Shown here piece by piece: positions 8,351-18,279 of a stretch of DNA of 64,000 nt; the stretch's first letter is position 1, and the number at the start of each line of letters is the position of its first letter. The position numbers and the translations under genes are program-made. The DNA is from Pseudomonadota bacterium (lineage in GTDB: Bacteria > Desulfobacterota > Desulfobacteria > Desulfobacterales > JAHIVH01), in contig JAHIVH010000070.1 of assembly GCA_018816735.1 (NCBI GenBank), forward strand, positions 486,006 to 550,005, written 5' to 3'. The notes under the pieces are model-generated. The model saw only the letters and a list, made by a program, of their open reading frames with translations, did no database searches and was not told the DNA's origin.

Positions 8351-10433
8351 CTTGAGTTTCCATAGCTGCTTTATAACTGAGTCTGATTTTACCGTCTTTT
8401 GTCACTTCAAGTACCTTTACTTTAATTGTATCACCTTCCTTTACCACATCCGTTACTTTCTTGACGCGATGGTTGGCAAGTTCGGAGATATGAACAAGTC
8501 CGTCTGTTCCACTTTTTATTTGTACAAATGCACCGAAATCCGTGGTCTTGACAACAAGACCTTGATAGATACCACCGACCTCCGGATCTGTTCCGATATC
8601 GGTCACCAGCTTCATGGCAGCTGTGCCATCATCATGATTGACAGCTGCAATTTTAATCAGACCTTTATCATCGATTTCTATTTTGGTATTGGTTTCTGAC
8701 TGAATCTGCCGGATCACTTTTCCGCCAGGGCCTATGATATCACGGATTTTATCCGGATTGATCTGAACGGTATAAATCCTGGGAGCATAAGGAGACAGTT
8801 CGTCCCTGGGTGTTTGGATAGCCAGCATCATTTTATCAAGAATATGAAGACGTCCTTTGCGTGCCTGCTCCAGAGCATTTGTAAGAATATCAGATGAAAG
8901 CTCTTTTATTTTTATATCCATCTGGAGAGCGGTGATACCATCTTTTGTACCGGTGACTTTGAAGTCCATATCACCGGTGTGATCTTCGTCTCCAAGAATA
9001 TCGGAAAGAATAACCGTGGCATCCCCATCTGATACAAGTCCCATGGCAATTCCTGATACCGGGGCCTTAATGGGAACACCGCCATCCATTAAAGCCAGGA
9101 TACCCGAACAGACGGTTCCCATGGAAGAGCTTCCGTTAGATTCAAGAACTTCAGAAACAAGTCTTATGGTATAGTCAAAGTCAGCTTTGTCCGGCAGAAC
9201 TTTTTCAATGGCTCTGCCTGCAAGTGTGCCATGGCCGATGTCCCTGCGGCTGGGACCGCCGGGACGCTTGCATTCACCGACTGAATAAGGCGGGAAATTA
9301 TAATGAAGCATGAATGGTCTTACTTCATCACCATTCAAGGATTCAATACGCTGCTCGTCCTGGCCTGAACCAAGAGTGAGAATGCCCATGACCTGGGTCT
9401 CTCCTCTGGTGAAGAGTGCACTGCCATGAGGTCTGGGCAGTATCCCGACTTCACAGGCGATCGGTCGGATTTCGTCAAATTTTCTGCCATCAATTCGCTT
9501 GCCTTCCTTAAGAACAATATCCCTGCAGATTTTTTTCTTCAGGTCATCGAACATGGCGCTGATGTCACTTTTACACTCTTTGTATTCATCGCCCAGCGCG
9601 TTGACAAGTTTTTCTTTGGCACTTCTTACCGCCTTTCCTCTTTCAATTTTATCAGGAACCTGAACCGCCTGATAAATATCTTCTTTGGCCAGGGTATTAA
9701 TTTTTTCTTCAAGCACCGTGTTCTTTTCTTTTTCAGTGAGAACTCTTTTGGGGCAGTTTATGGCTTGGGCAAGCTGCTTCTGGATATCTATTATCGGTTG
9801 GATCGCCTTATGACCAAAATTGATCGCCGCAATCATATCTGCTTCGCTGACCACGTTGGCGCCGCCTTCAACCATGATGACACCTGTTTTTGAGCCAGCA
9901 ACCACAATGTTAATGTCGCATTTGTCATATTCATGCAACATTGGGTTTGCCTTAAACTGACCATCAATTCGCCCGACCCTGACAGCCCCGATAGGACCTT
10001 CAAACGGGATGTCGGATATGGAAAGTGCTGCGGATGCACCCACCATAGCCAGAGTATCCGCGTCATTTTCCCTGTCCATGGAAAGGACTGTTGCGATGAT
10101 TTGAGTTTCATAAAAATAATTTTTAGGGAAAAGGGGGCGAATAGGACGATCAATCAGGCGGCAGGTTAAAATTTCCTTTTCACTGGGCCGTCCGATTTCA
10201 CGTCTGAAATAGTTGCCGGGAATACGACCGGCTGCATAAATTTTTTCCTGGTATTCCACAGATAAAGGCAGAAAATCTGAATTTTCATTTGCATCCTTTG
10301 CCCCTACTACGGTTACGAGGATGATGGTTTCACCATATTGAACGACCGCAGCACCTGAGGCCTGCTTGGCCAATTTCCCTGATTTAATGGTGAGTGGCTT
10401 TCCTTCAATTTCGGTTGTAAATATAAGTTCCAA
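8331..10433 (-). CDS. pnp: Polyribonucleotide nucleotidyltransferase (PNPase)
   Basis: 700 aa, full length. PNPase degrades RNA from the 3' end using phosphate and releases nucleoside diphosphates. Domains in order: the first RNase PH-like domain (about 1-220, with [16 protein letters not shown]), a helical linker, the second RNase PH domain (about 310-545, with the catalytic [16 protein letters not shown]), a KH domain ([12 protein letters not shown], about 565-580) and a C-terminal S1 domain ([15 protein letters not shown], about 625-690). A 323-base leader with stem-loops separates it from rpsO, resembling the E. coli rpsO-pnp spacer, where RNase III cleavage of the leader drives pnp autoregulation. 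The M16 gene overlaps its end. Confidence 0.98.
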   Translation of the reverse strand: MELIFTTEIEGKPLTIKSGKLAKQASGAAVVQYGETIILVTVVGAKDANENSDFLPLSVEYQEKIYAAGRIPGNYFRREIGRPSEKEILTCRLIDRPIRPLFPKNYFYETQIIATVLSMDRENDADTLAMVGASAALSISDIPFEGPIGAVRVGRIDGQFKANPMLHEYDKCDINIVVAGSKTGVIMVEGGANVVSEADMIAAINFGHKAIQPIIDIQKQLAQAINCPKRVLTEKEKNTVLEEKINTLAKEDIYQAVQVPDKIERGKAVRSAKEKLVNALGDEYKECKSDISAMFDDLKKKICRDIVLKEGKRIDGRKFDEIRPIACEVGILPRPHGSALFTRGETQVMGILTLGSGQDEQRIESLNGDEVRPFMLHYNFPPYSVGECKRPGGPSRRDIGHGTLAGRAIEKVLPDKADFDYTIRLVSEVLESNGSSSMGTVCSGILALMDGGVPIKAPVSGIAMGLVSDGDATVILSDILGDEDHTGDMDFKVTGTKDGITALQMDIKIKELSSDILTNALEQARKGRLHILDKMMLAIQTPRDELSPYAPRIYTVQINPDKIRDIIGPGGKVIRQIQSETNTKIEIDDKGLIKIAAVNHDDGTAAMKLVTDIGTDPEVGGIYQGLVVKTTDFGAFVQIKSGTDGLVHISELANHRVKKVTDVVKEGDTIKVKVLEVTKDGKIRLSYKAAMETQDESDRQ

Positions 10434-10497
10434 TTTTTTCTCCTGGTCACAATGCGGCTGAAAACATTACTCCGTGCTATGAAGAATAAAAATGATC

Positions 10498-10564
10498 GCG
10501 CACATGAAACATCAAATGTTTTTTTTGGGTATTGAGAATTGTGCATTTGATATACCAGGTGCGC
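10498..10564 (-). promoter_or_regulatory. Long imperfect stem-loop in the pnp leader
   Basis: Two nested complementary pairs, an outer 6 bp (10498-10503 with 10559-10564) and an inner 8 bp (10511-10518 with 10544-10551), are joined by a symmetric 7/7 internal region, giving an imperfect stem of about 21 positions 65 bases upstream of the pnp start. This matches the position and style of the E. coli pnp leader hairpin cut by RNase III. No U-tract follows, so it is not a terminator. Autoregulation here is inferred. Confidence 0.45.
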
Positions 10565-10717
10565 CTATTTTTATGTAAAGGTTTGAAGCACATGTGTTAA
10601 GCGTTAAGCCGCAAAATGAAATTATAATGTTTTTGAGCCTGTTTAAGTAATTTTTCTTTGGCAACAGGTTCTTTTGGGTTAATACCGATGAAATTGTTTT
10701 CATCTATAAATCATAGA

Positions 10718-10744
10718 CGGCATGTTGGTGCCAGGAACATGCCG
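10718..10744 (-). promoter_or_regulatory. Stem-loop just after rpsO
   Basis: A perfect 9-bp stem (CGGCATGTT at 10718-10726 pairing with AACATGCCG at 10736-10744) with a 9-base loop lies 13 bases after the rpsO stop in the transcription direction. There is no following U-run, so it is more likely a processing or mRNA-protecting structure than a terminator. A second small hairpin (7-bp arms) lies at 10688-10705. Together with the larger pnp-leader stem these fill most of the 10434-10756 gap; no gene is seen there. Confidence 0.45.
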
Positions 10745-10756
10745 CCCGTAATGGTT

Positions 10757-11026
10757 TTACCTTCTCAATCCCAATGTTTCAATGATCGTTCGGTATCTGT
10801 TGACATCCTTGTTCTTTACATAATTTAAAAGTCTTCTCCTGCGTCCGACAAGAATCAAAAGACCTCTTCGTGAATGATGATCCTTTTTGTGGATCTTCAC
10901 ATGTTCGGTCAGATAGGTGATCCTTTCAGACAAAAGGGCAATCTGAACTTCAGGTGATCCTGTGTCTGAGTCATGCAGCTTGAACTGGCCAATAATTTCT
11001 TGCTTTTTTTCCGTTGAAAAAACCAC
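10757..11026 (-). CDS. rpsO: 30S ribosomal protein S15
   Basis: 89 aa, exactly the usual S15 length. It is a primary 16S rRNA-binding protein that nucleates platform assembly. Recognisable stretches are [33 protein letters not shown] and the ending [10 protein letters not shown] strong GGAGG (on the minus strand, complement of 11033-11037) precedes the ATG. It sits between truB and pnp, as in E. coli. The 160-base spacer towards truB is AT-rich and may carry its own promoter, but I could not define boxes with confidence. Confidence 0.98.
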   Translation of the reverse strand: MVFSTEKKQEIIGQFKLHDSDTGSPEVQIALLSERITYLTEHVKIHKKDHHSRRGLLILVGRRRRLLNYVKNKDVNRYRTIIETLGLRR

Positions 11027-11187
11027 GCCTTCCTCCTTTTGGAATAAATATCTATTTATTATTATCTAAAAGGCTTATGCAGTATCAAATCATCCGATAT
11101 TCCATTCAGGTGGTGCCATTTGATTGAACATAAACCTAAACCATCGAGTTTAAAAACGTTCTATTATCCCTTTTAATTTTAAAAATA

Positions 11188-12117
11188 TCAATGGTTAAAA
11201 ACACAACAATATTTATAAGAAGCCCCGCTTTCATATTTTACAACAGCCACAAGCTCTTTGTTTGGGGTCACAATTTTCATGTATGGTCCTTTTGGTAAAG
11301 GATTATCAGCCGGGGTGCCCAAAGGCTGCCCGGATTTTATTCTTTTTTCCATCTCCCCGTCAACGATCATCTCATCCATGCTTTTTAATGCTGTTGACAT
11401 GGGAATCATTTTGTCCTTTAGTTTTTCTTCTTCATCCAGTTCATTCAGTATGGACAAGGGGATGGCATCTTTCAGAGTGAAGCCGCAACTTTCCGTCCGC
11501 CTCAGGGTTTTCAGATGTCCACCACACATCAGTTTTTTACCGATGTCTGCGCATAGTGTCCGGATGTATGTACCTGCAGAGCATGAAACTTCAAGCCATA
11601 TGGAGGGTTTGTCAATCCTGAGAATATCAATATGTTTGATATGTATGGATCGAGCCGGCTTTTGAATCGGATTCCCCATTCTAGCCAGTTTGTAAAGCGG
11701 CACCCCATGATGTTTCAACGCAGAATATACAGGTGGCAACTGTTCCTGGAAACCTTCAAACGCCTTGATTGTATCTGAAATCTGTTGATCTGTCAGACGG
11801 TGCACATTTTCAAAACGTTCAGCAATGATGTTTCCCGTTGCATCCTGGGTATCTGTTTCAATGCCAAGAATCAGTTCGGCCACGTAGGTTTTATCTCCTT
11901 TCAGAAAAAATTGGGAGAGCCTGGTGCCCTGATTGATCCCACAGATCATCACACCGGTTGCAAATGGATCAAGTGTGCCTGTGTGCCCGACTTTTTTAAC
12001 CCAGGGAATTTTTTTCAGGTGGTAAATGGCTCGGGCAGATGTTAATCCTTCGGGTTTATCGATAACGATAATGCCATGATCTGTATTTTTGAACGCGTCT
12101 TCCCGCGTTTTTGTCAT
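11188..12117 (-). CDS. truB: tRNA pseudouridine(55) synthase TruB
   Basis: Forms pseudouridine 55 in the T-loop of tRNAs. The catalytic-loop motif GHTGTLDPFATG is present with the nucleophile Asp50. Further family segments are GETDTQDATG-like (here GIETDTQDATG), CSAGTYIRTLCADIG and GHLKTLRRT. I chose the ATG at 12117, giving 309 aa, because AAGGAA lies 10 bases upstream and it starts just after the nrnA stop; an in-frame start at 12150 would overlap nrnA and add 11 residues with no family similarity. The C-terminal part contains a short PUA-like tail. It belongs to the rbfA-nrnA-truB-rpsO run. Confidence 0.95.
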   Translation of the reverse strand: MTKTREDAFKNTDHGIIVIDKPEGLTSARAIYHLKKIPWVKKVGHTGTLDPFATGVMICGINQGTRLSQFFLKGDKTYVAELILGIETDTQDATGNIIAERFENVHRLTDQQISDTIKAFEGFQEQLPPVYSALKHHGVPLYKLARMGNPIQKPARSIHIKHIDILRIDKPSIWLEVSCSAGTYIRTLCADIGKKLMCGGHLKTLRRTESCGFTLKDAIPLSILNELDEEEKLKDKMIPMSTALKSMDEMIVDGEMEKRIKSGQPLGTPADNPLPKGPYMKIVTPNKELVAVVKYESGASYKYCCVFNH

Positions 12118-12133
12118 CAGGGACAATTCCTTA

Positions 12134-13093
12134 CTACATGGTCTCAGCATATTTAAACATCTGTTTCTTTAAATCAAGATAGTTAAGCTTTGTGCTGAAC
12201 CCTGCGGAATTTGGATGTCCCCCCCCCCCATAGTTACTGGCAATGACGCCGACATCAACACTACCATCAGACCGGAGACTGACATGAAAAAGGGTCCCAT
12301 TATCGCATTTCCCTGTTGCCGGTGCTTCCTGTATCAGCGCCGCCACCTTGACATCCTTAATATGCTTGGCATAATGAACAAGTCCTATGATATCTTCAGG
12401 ATGAGTTCCGGTTTCATCAATCATGTCCAGGGTCAGGGACAGGACGGATAACTTCCCGTTTTTTGATACTTCAATGGAACCTAAAATTTTATGGAGCAGT
12501 TTAATGCTTCCCAATGAATAGGTGCCATAAATGTGATCGGCTATCTTATATGGATTGGCGCCAAGACTGACCATTTCTTTTGAAATGTCAAACGCTTCTT
12601 TTGTTGTATTTGAAAACCTGAATGAACCTGTGTCTGTCAAAACGCCAACATAAATGGCTTCAGCTATACCAACAGAAATAGGTATATCCAGGATTTTTAA
12701 AATATCATAAACGATTTCTGCCGTGGCGCAGGCGGTTGTCTCAATTTTTTTAAAGTTGCCAAAACCGGTGTTGGTGGCGTGATGATCGATATTGATCAAT
12801 ACAGGAATTTTAGCCACATCTTTGGCGCTGTCTCCAATACGGACCAGATCCGCACAATCTAGTATGATGGCAGTATCAAAGGTGTGAAAATCATCTATCT
12901 CCATTGTGATATTATCCACCCCTTCAATAAATCGATAAACTTTGGGTACAGGGCACTCATTAAACAAAGTGACCTTTTTCCCCATATGTGAAAGCGCCAA
13001 ACCAAGGGCAACCAGAGATCCGATGGCATCTCCGTCTGGGTGAATATGAGAAGCAAGTAAAACAGTTTCCGCGTTCTTCAGATGACTGATCAT
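12134..13093 (-). CDS. nrnA: Bifunctional oligoribonuclease / pAp phosphatase (DHH-DHHA1)
   Basis: 319 aa, DHH family. NrnA-type enzymes degrade short RNA oligomers to mononucleotides and dephosphorylate 3'-phosphoadenosine 5'-phosphate. The N-terminal DHH domain shows SHIHPDGDAIGS (metal ligands), ILDCADL and NIDHHATN; the C-terminal DHHA1 domain shows the substrate-binding NYGGGGHPNSAG. The GGGG of that motif is encoded by an uninterrupted run of 11 G (C on the plus strand at 12219-12229), a potential slippage site. The start overlaps the rbfA stop in an ATGA. Sulfate reducers form pAp from coenzyme A transfer to acyl carrier protein, so the phosphatase role is plausible but not shown. Confidence 0.93.
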   Translation of the reverse strand: MISHLKNAETVLLASHIHPDGDAIGSLVALGLALSHMGKKVTLFNECPVPKVYRFIEGVDNITMEIDDFHTFDTAIILDCADLVRIGDSAKDVAKIPVLINIDHHATNTGFGNFKKIETTACATAEIVYDILKILDIPISVGIAEAIYVGVLTDTGSFRFSNTTKEAFDISKEMVSLGANPYKIADHIYGTYSLGSIKLLHKILGSIEVSKNGKLSVLSLTLDMIDETGTHPEDIIGLVHYAKHIKDVKVAALIQEAPATGKCDNGTLFHVSLRSDGSVDVGVIASNYGGGGHPNSAGFSTKLNYLDLKKQMFKYAETM

Positions 13094-13449
13094 GGTAGCT
13101 CCTGCTCTTGTTGGATTGATTTTAGCAATGAATCTATTCGTGAACCATAATCAAATGATTCATCATGAATAAATTTGAGGTCCGGCATGTATCGAAGCCC
13201 CAACCTTTTTGCAAGTGCTTTTTTTAAAAACCCGGTGGCACTGGAAAAACCTTCCAAAGCGTTTTCCTGGTTTTTTTTCCCTCCTGATATTGTAAAGTAA
13301 ATATAAGCAATTTTTAAATCCCGGGACATTTTTACCCCGGTGACTGTGGCCATTTCCAGCCGCGGGTCATTAATTTTTTTTTGTAATAAATCAGACAGTA
13401 TTTTTTGGATCTGTCCACAAACACGTTCTGATCGTGCAAAAGGTTTCAT
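13090..13449 (-). CDS. rbfA: Ribosome-binding factor A
   Basis: 119 aa, single KH-like domain that helps late maturation of the 30S subunit and 16S rRNA 5' processing. Family features: the N-terminal RSERVCGQIQKILSDLL, NDPRLEMATVTGVKMSRDL and the C-terminal LGLRYMPDLKFIHDESFDYG. Length is normal. It starts 7 bases after infB and its stop overlaps nrnA in ATGA, so it is part of one polycistronic message with infB. Confidence 0.96.
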   Translation of the reverse strand: MKPFARSERVCGQIQKILSDLLQKKINDPRLEMATVTGVKMSRDLKIAYIYFTISGGKKNQENALEGFSSATGFLKKALAKRLGLRYMPDLKFIHDESFDYGSRIDSLLKSIQQEQELP

Positions 13450-13456
13450 ATCTGTT

Positions 13457-16252
13457 TCAAGCCATGTGAGGCTTGATCTCCTTCATCAGATAACATTCGA
13501 TGATATCGCCAACTTTGATATCATTGAAATTTTCAATGCCAATACCACACTCGTAACCGGAGGCGACTTCTTTGGCATCATCTTTAAATCGCCTGAGAGA
13601 GGATAAATTGCCGTCAAAAATAATAATGCCATCTCTCAACAGCCTTGCTTTGCATCCCCTCTCTACCTTTCCGTCCGTCACATAGGAACCGGCAACAGTC
13701 CCTTTTTTGGGAATGACAAAGACTTCGCGAACCTCAGCCCGGCCTAAAATGTTTTCTTCGTAAGTGGATGCCATCATGCCGACCATGGCATCTTTTACAT
13801 CCTGAATGACATCATAGATTACTGAGTAGAAGCGCATATCCACATGCTCTTCGTTGGCCATATCATGAACGTTTGAGCCCGGCCTGACATTAAACCCGAT
13901 GACAATCGCATTCGATACTGTGGCAAGAGAGATATCGGATTCGGTAATGGTGCCTGTGGCAGCATGAACGATATTTATTTTCACTTCGCTCGTACTCAAT
14001 TTGGTGAGAGACTCTTTTAACGCTTCAATGGAACCATGAACATCTGCTCTGATAATGATATTCAGATCCTTGACTTCGCCTTCTTTCATCTGTTCAAATA
14101 GTCCTTCAAGGCTCAGGCGGCTGCTCTTTGCAAGTTCAAGCGATCTCTGTTTCTGAATACGATGGGCACTGACCTGTTTTGCGGCCTTTTCATCGGTCAA
14201 TGAAATCATTTCATCTCCGGCTTCAGGTACACCGGTTAAACCAAGAATTTCCACCGGCATGGAAGGTCCGGCCTCTTTCAATTGCTGGCCCTTATCATTC
14301 AGCATGGCCCGGATTTTACCATAATGGATTCCGCAAACGACAGATTGACCGTTTTTTAGAGTTCCGGTTTGTACAAGCACTGTGGCAACCGGGCCTCTTC
14401 CTGTATCCAGCTTTGCCTCAACCACATGGCCTCTGGCAAGTTTGTTCGGATTGGCGCTGAGTTCCAGCATTTCAGACTGAAGCAGAATCATTTCGAGAAG
14501 ACTATCTATACCGATATTCTTTTTTGCAGATACATTTACAAAAATGGTACTTCCTCCCCAATCTTCTGCAAGGATGCCGTGATCGGAAAGTTCCCGTTTG
14601 ATTCTGTCAGGCTCTGCACCGTCCTTGTCAATTTTATTGACCGCAACAATAATGGGCACACCGGCAGCTTTGGAGTGATTGATCGCCTCGATGGTTTGAG
14701 GCATAACCCCATCATCTGCGGCAACAACCAGAACGACGATATCGGTTATTTTGGCTCCGCGCGAACGCATAGCGGTAAATGCTTCATGGCCGGGCGTATC
14801 GAGAAAGACAACCTGACCTCTTGATGTTGTCACATTGTATGCACCGATGTGCTGGGTAATACCGCCTGCCTCACCATCTGCCACCCTTGTTTTTCGGATA
14901 ACGTCCAGAAGAGATGTCTTGCCGTGATCAACATGCCCCATGATTGTCACAACCGGTGGCCTTGAGGACATATCTTCGGCCTTGTCATCTTCAGCCGCAA
15001 TGATGATTTCTTCCTCAAACGAAGCTCTTTCCACTTCATACTCAAATTCACCTGCCACAAGAACCGCTGTGTCATAATCAATTGTTTGGTTCACCGTGGC
15101 CATCACGCCTAAACTCATCAGTTTCTGGATCATTTCATTGGCTTTAATTCCCATTCGTTTTGCAAGCTCGGAGAGGATGATGGTGTCATCGATTTTAACG
15201 CGTCGCTTGATGGCCTTGGGTGTGGTGATTTGAGTTTTCTGCCCGATCTGTATTTTTGTTTTGGACCCTTTTTTCTTGCCTTTTCTGATACGGGCTTCAG
15301 AGTACAAATCGTCACCTTCAATAACTTCTTTTTTTCTGAAGGCTGTTTTCTTTTTAAAGAATTTTTTATCTTTTTCCGGATCAATTATTTTTGTGCTTTT
15401 TTTACCTTTTTTCCTGGCTTTATCGGACAAATCTTCCGTTTTTTCCTGAACAGGCTCTTTTTCATCGGCAATAATTATTGGCGAATTGTCTTCTAATGAT
15501 TGAGCCTCTTCAACGATTTCCTCCGGCAGTGGGAGATCCGTTGAAAAGTCTGGCAGCTTGATAATTTTTGCTGCTGTCTGCTGCCCCTTCTTTTTCTTTT
15601 TTTGTTTTGCTTTCTTATGCTTGGGTGCTGCATCTTCTTCAGGGCCTTCGGCAACAGTCATGTCCTGTTTTATTGGGAGGCTTGCCTCTGATCCTTCAAT
15701 AGCATCGACCGGTGCATCTTTGGCGGTTTGGCTTGGCAACTCTTCTTTAGCCTGGCCTGTCTCTTTCTCAGAAACAACAGTTTCTTCTGCTACTGTTGTT
15801 GTAATAATAATTTCTTTTTCTGGTGATTCAACAATCTCAGGCTGTATTGTTTCAGTCGTCATCTCTTCTGCGAAGATCTTTTCCTCTTGAACATCATCTG
15901 TTTCTGATACGTCTTGCTGTCCATTTTCCTGCTCGGCTGCCGATTCATCATCTGATAATGATTTGGCTTCGGTTTCATCCACCTGATCCTGTTCAAGCTC
16001 CATTTCTTCGAGTTCTGTGGACTCTGTTTTTTTTCTTCGCCGTCTTATAACCGTTGCTTTAACACGGATCTCTTTGTTTTGGTCCGAACCTTCTTTTTTA
16101 AAAAGGCTGTCCTTGATCTGCTGCGCGTCATCATCTTCAAGAGAACTCATGTGGCTTTTTGCCTCGATATCCAGATCTTTTATTTTTTCAAGGAGTGCCT
16201 TGTTGGTCATGTTAAGGTCCTTGGCAAGTTCATATACTCTGATTTTTGCCAT
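13457..16252 (-). CDS. infB: Translation initiation factor IF-2
   Basis: 931 aa GTPase that positions initiator tRNA on the 30S subunit. The N-terminal IF2-N domain ([15 protein letters not shown], residues 1-50) is followed by a long low-complexity, Glu/Lys-rich linker (about 70-340), then a second IF2-N-like segment (about 355-405). The G domain begins near 435: GHVDHGKT at 439-446, [15 protein letters not shown] and VSAK. Domains II-IV follow to the C-terminus, with [10 protein letters not shown] and GRAEVREVF as recognisable blocks. The linker shows no sign of frameshift. It sits 72 bases after nusA and 7 bases before rbfA; I do not see the small ylxR or DUF503 genes that accompany infB in some bacteria. 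Confidence 0.98.
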   Translation of the reverse strand: MAKIRVYELAKDLNMTNKALLEKIKDLDIEAKSHMSSLEDDDAQQIKDSLFKKEGSDQNKEIRVKATVIRRRRKKTESTELEEMELEQDQVDETEAKSLSDDESAAEQENGQQDVSETDDVQEEKIFAEEMTTETIQPEIVESPEKEIIITTTVAEETVVSEKETGQAKEELPSQTAKDAPVDAIEGSEASLPIKQDMTVAEGPEEDAAPKHKKAKQKKKKKGQQTAAKIIKLPDFSTDLPLPEEIVEEAQSLEDNSPIIIADEKEPVQEKTEDLSDKARKKGKKSTKIIDPEKDKKFFKKKTAFRKKEVIEGDDLYSEARIRKGKKKGSKTKIQIGQKTQITTPKAIKRRVKIDDTIILSELAKRMGIKANEMIQKLMSLGVMATVNQTIDYDTAVLVAGEFEYEVERASFEEEIIIAAEDDKAEDMSSRPPVVTIMGHVDHGKTSLLDVIRKTRVADGEAGGITQHIGAYNVTTSRGQVVFLDTPGHEAFTAMRSRGAKITDIVVLVVAADDGVMPQTIEAINHSKAAGVPIIVAVNKIDKDGAEPDRIKRELSDHGILAEDWGGSTIFVNVSAKKNIGIDSLLEMILLQSEMLELSANPNKLARGHVVEAKLDTGRGPVATVLVQTGTLKNGQSVVCGIHYGKIRAMLNDKGQQLKEAGPSMPVEILGLTGVPEAGDEMISLTDEKAAKQVSAHRIQKQRSLELAKSSRLSLEGLFEQMKEGEVKDLNIIIRADVHGSIEALKESLTKLSTSEVKINIVHAATGTITESDISLATVSNAIVIGFNVRPGSNVHDMANEEHVDMRFYSVIYDVIQDVKDAMVGMMASTYEENILGRAEVREVFVIPKKGTVAGSYVTDGKVERGCKARLLRDGIIIFDGNLSSLRRFKDDAKEVASGYECGIGIENFNDIKVGDIIECYLMKEIKPHMA

Positions 16253-16324
16253 TCCATCCCCCCAATTTATTTGCTTTAAGCTTTTATCGCGTACATTCGG
16301 CTTAAATGTTTTTCATTGATGCCG

Positions 16325-17671
16325 TTATTCGCCATTTTCCAATGGGTCGGGTTCAGATTCTTCTATGCTGTTCGGGCTTTCCTCAGACGCATTGTCTAAA
16401 GTCGCATCTGAAGAGACATCAACAGACTTTTCCAATTCGACAAGCTGTTTTTTTGCATTTTCTATCAAGTCCAGCGCTTTCTGCCTGGGCAGTTCCGTAA
16501 TTTGCATAATATCTTCCACAGAAGCCGCGCTGATTTCTTCAGCAGAAATAATACCGTTATTATAAAGGAGATCCACAAGCATCATGTTTGTCCCTGGAAG
16601 ACTCATTAACGAATCATATCCTTCTTTCATGGCCTTGCTGTATTTTGCCTCACTTTTTACATCAAGTTGCCATCCGGTCAGTTTGGATGCCAATCTGACA
16701 TTTTGGCCTTTTTTCCCGATGGCTATGGATAAAAATTCATCTGGTACAACGACTTCCATTGACATATTTTCATCATCGATGATAACCCGGGAAATTTCAG
16801 CAGGTGCCAGCGCGTTACAGACAAATTTTGCAGCATCCGGATGCCAGGGAATGATATCAATTTTTTCACCTCTCAGTTCCTGAACAACGCTCTGTACCCG
16901 GCTTCCCTTCATGCCAACACAGGCCCCTACAGGATCGATATCATGATCAATTGAGCTTACCGCAATTTTTGCACGGCTGCCAGGCTCACGAACAGCACTT
17001 TTAATTTCTACAATGCTTTCACTGATTTCCGGTACTTCGGTTTTAAACAGGGTCACAAGAAAATCAGGATGGGTGCGTGTCAAAATAACCTGTGGTCCTT
17101 TGGATTCTTTCCGGACATCTATAATATATGCCCTGATCCTGTCGCCGCGCCTGTATGTTTCTTTTGGAATCTGTTCTCTCACCGGAAGAATAGCATCCGT
17201 TTGGCCCAGGTTGACGATAATATCACCCCTGTCGACTCTTTGAACAATGCCGTTTATAATTTCACCTTTTCTGTCTATAAAACTGCTGTAAACAGCATTA
17301 CGTTCGGCATCTTTCATCTTCTGAATGATAACCTGTTTGGCAGATTGGGCGGCAATTCTGCCAAATGTCGATGTGTCAAGTTTTACACCGAGACTGTCAC
17401 CAACTTCACATTCCGGATCCAGTTTCCGGCCTTCTTTAAGCGTCAGTTCGAGTTCGGGATCAGTCACATTCTCGACAACTTCCTTAAATTGAAAGACCTC
17501 GATTTCACCGGCTTCCTCATTGTACATTGCTTCCACATCAGCTTTGAGCCCAAGTTTTTTTCTGGCTGCAGACCCAAGCGCCTCTTCAAGGGTCTCAATC
17601 AGCACATTTATTTCTATGCCTCGGTCTCGGCTGACCTGTTCAACAATACGCTTCATATCAGAAATAAGCAT
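16325..17671 (-). CDS. nusA: Transcription termination/antitermination factor NusA
   Basis: 448 aa. NusA binds RNA polymerase and nascent RNA, modulating pausing, termination and antitermination. Order of domains: N-terminal polymerase-binding domain (MKRIVEQVSRDRGIE start, to about 125), S1 domain (GIVQRVDRGDIIVNLG, about 135-200), KH1 (SRAKIAVSSIDHDIDPVGACVG) and KH2 (FLSIAIGKKGQNVRLASKLTG), then a C-terminal helix-hairpin-helix-like segment (ITELPRQKALDLIENAKK) and an acidic tail. It lies only 83 bases after a truncated rimP, a spacing that leaves no room for the missing RimP domain. Confidence 0.98.
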   Translation of the reverse strand: MLISDMKRIVEQVSRDRGIEINVLIETLEEALGSAARKKLGLKADVEAMYNEEAGEIEVFQFKEVVENVTDPELELTLKEGRKLDPECEVGDSLGVKLDTSTFGRIAAQSAKQVIIQKMKDAERNAVYSSFIDRKGEIINGIVQRVDRGDIIVNLGQTDAILPVREQIPKETYRRGDRIRAYIIDVRKESKGPQVILTRTHPDFLVTLFKTEVPEISESIVEIKSAVREPGSRAKIAVSSIDHDIDPVGACVGMKGSRVQSVVQELRGEKIDIIPWHPDAAKFVCNALAPAEISRVIIDDENMSMEVVVPDEFLSIAIGKKGQNVRLASKLTGWQLDVKSEAKYSKAMKEGYDSLMSLPGTNMMLVDLLYNNGIISAEEISAASVEDIMQITELPRQKALDLIENAKKQLVELEKSVDVSSDATLDNASEESPNSIEESEPDPLENGE

Positions 17672-17754
17672 TTGTTTTCTCCGTTATTGCTGACAAGGCT
17701 TGATTTTGTTTAAAATACATATTTGTTCCAGGAACTTTGCCAGTTTCATATTTT

Positions 17755-18108
17755 TCATATCCCAGGTGATGATACCTCCAGCCTATAACTGGTTCCAATG
17801 TCAAGGTTAACATCCAGAAGATCACCAAGCTGCATACTGATTCGAGAACAGTCATCAAGGGTTATGCCTCCGGGTTTATCTATGAAAATGCGCAATATGT
17901 CGTTATTTCCCTCTTTAACATACGCAACATTCACCAGAACAACCTTTTCATCATTGCAAAGCGGTTCCGCGATACCTTTTACTTTATTGATAAAGGTTTC
18001 TTTCTGTTCCGAAGTTAATGCAGCCCTGCCGGGTGACTTTGATTTTCTTCTGTTTTTATATTTCTTTCCCTTAATATCTTTAACTCTATTCTTTCCTGTC
18101 GTCTGCAT
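17755..18108 (-). CDS. rimP: Ribosome maturation factor RimP, truncated after its N-terminal domain
   Basis: 117 aa. RimP aids 30S maturation. A basic leader of about 30 residues (KKYKNRRKSKS) precedes a good N-terminal RimP domain: KGIAEPLCNDEKVVLVNVAY, ILRIFIDKPGGITLDDC, RISMQLGDLLDV and the conserved YRLEVSSPG. The reading frame then stops at once (SSPGI, stop at 17755). The usual C-terminal SH3-like domain of about 65-70 residues is absent; the remaining 83 bases before nusA are too short and in no frame resemble it. So this looks like a real C-terminal loss, not a simple frameshift. AGAGAGG precedes the ATG. It may keep partial function, or be decaying. Confidence 0.82.
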   Translation of the reverse strand: MQTTGKNRVKDIKGKKYKNRRKSKSPGRAALTSEQKETFINKVKGIAEPLCNDEKVVLVNVAYVKEGNNDILRIFIDKPGGITLDDCSRISMQLGDLLDVNLDIGTSYRLEVSSPGI

Positions 18109-18120
18109 AATGCCTCTCTA

Positions 18121-18149
18121 AAAAAAACAAAAACGGGCTTTTGCCCGTT
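18121..18149 (-). terminator. Rho-independent terminator / rimP-leader attenuator
   Basis: On the minus strand, AACGGGC and GCCCGTT (18132-18138 with 18143-18149) form a 7-bp stem with an AAAA loop, followed by an 11-base T-rich run. It ends 13 bases upstream of the rimP start, so it both ends the tRNA-Gly transcript and guards the rimP-nusA operon. Many proteobacteria carry a similar terminator right before rimP (the Rfam rimP-leader of alphaproteobacteria is one described class), hence the attenuator suggestion. Confidence 0.85.
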
Positions 18150-18279
18150 CCTAATTGCATTTAGTAATATCTTTTGTAGAGGTTCTACTTTTCTAACAGC
18201 TCATAACGTACTCACGTAAAAAATTCCACTCGCAAAGTGTTAAAACCCCACCCCTTATCTAAATGCAAAGGGAGCTGTT
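18150..18279 (-). promoter_or_regulatory. Structured leader between tRNA-Gly and the rimP terminator
   Basis: No gene is seen. A perfect 10-bp inverted repeat (TTGCATTTAG at 18155-18164, CTAAATGCAA at 18259-18268) brackets the stretch, and a competing 8-bp pair (18198-18205 with 18272-18279) overlaps the tRNA-proximal end. A small hairpin at 18176-18188 on the transcript carries CCTCT, complementary to part of the rimP ribosome binding site. Alternative foldings that decide read-through into rimP are possible; this is inference from base pairing only. Confidence 0.35.

Noticed and set aside
17658..17858. Alternative frame continuing past the rimP stop, as evidence of a simple frameshift
   Set aside because: Its residues after SSPG do not resemble the RimP C-terminal domain and it is far too short before nusA.
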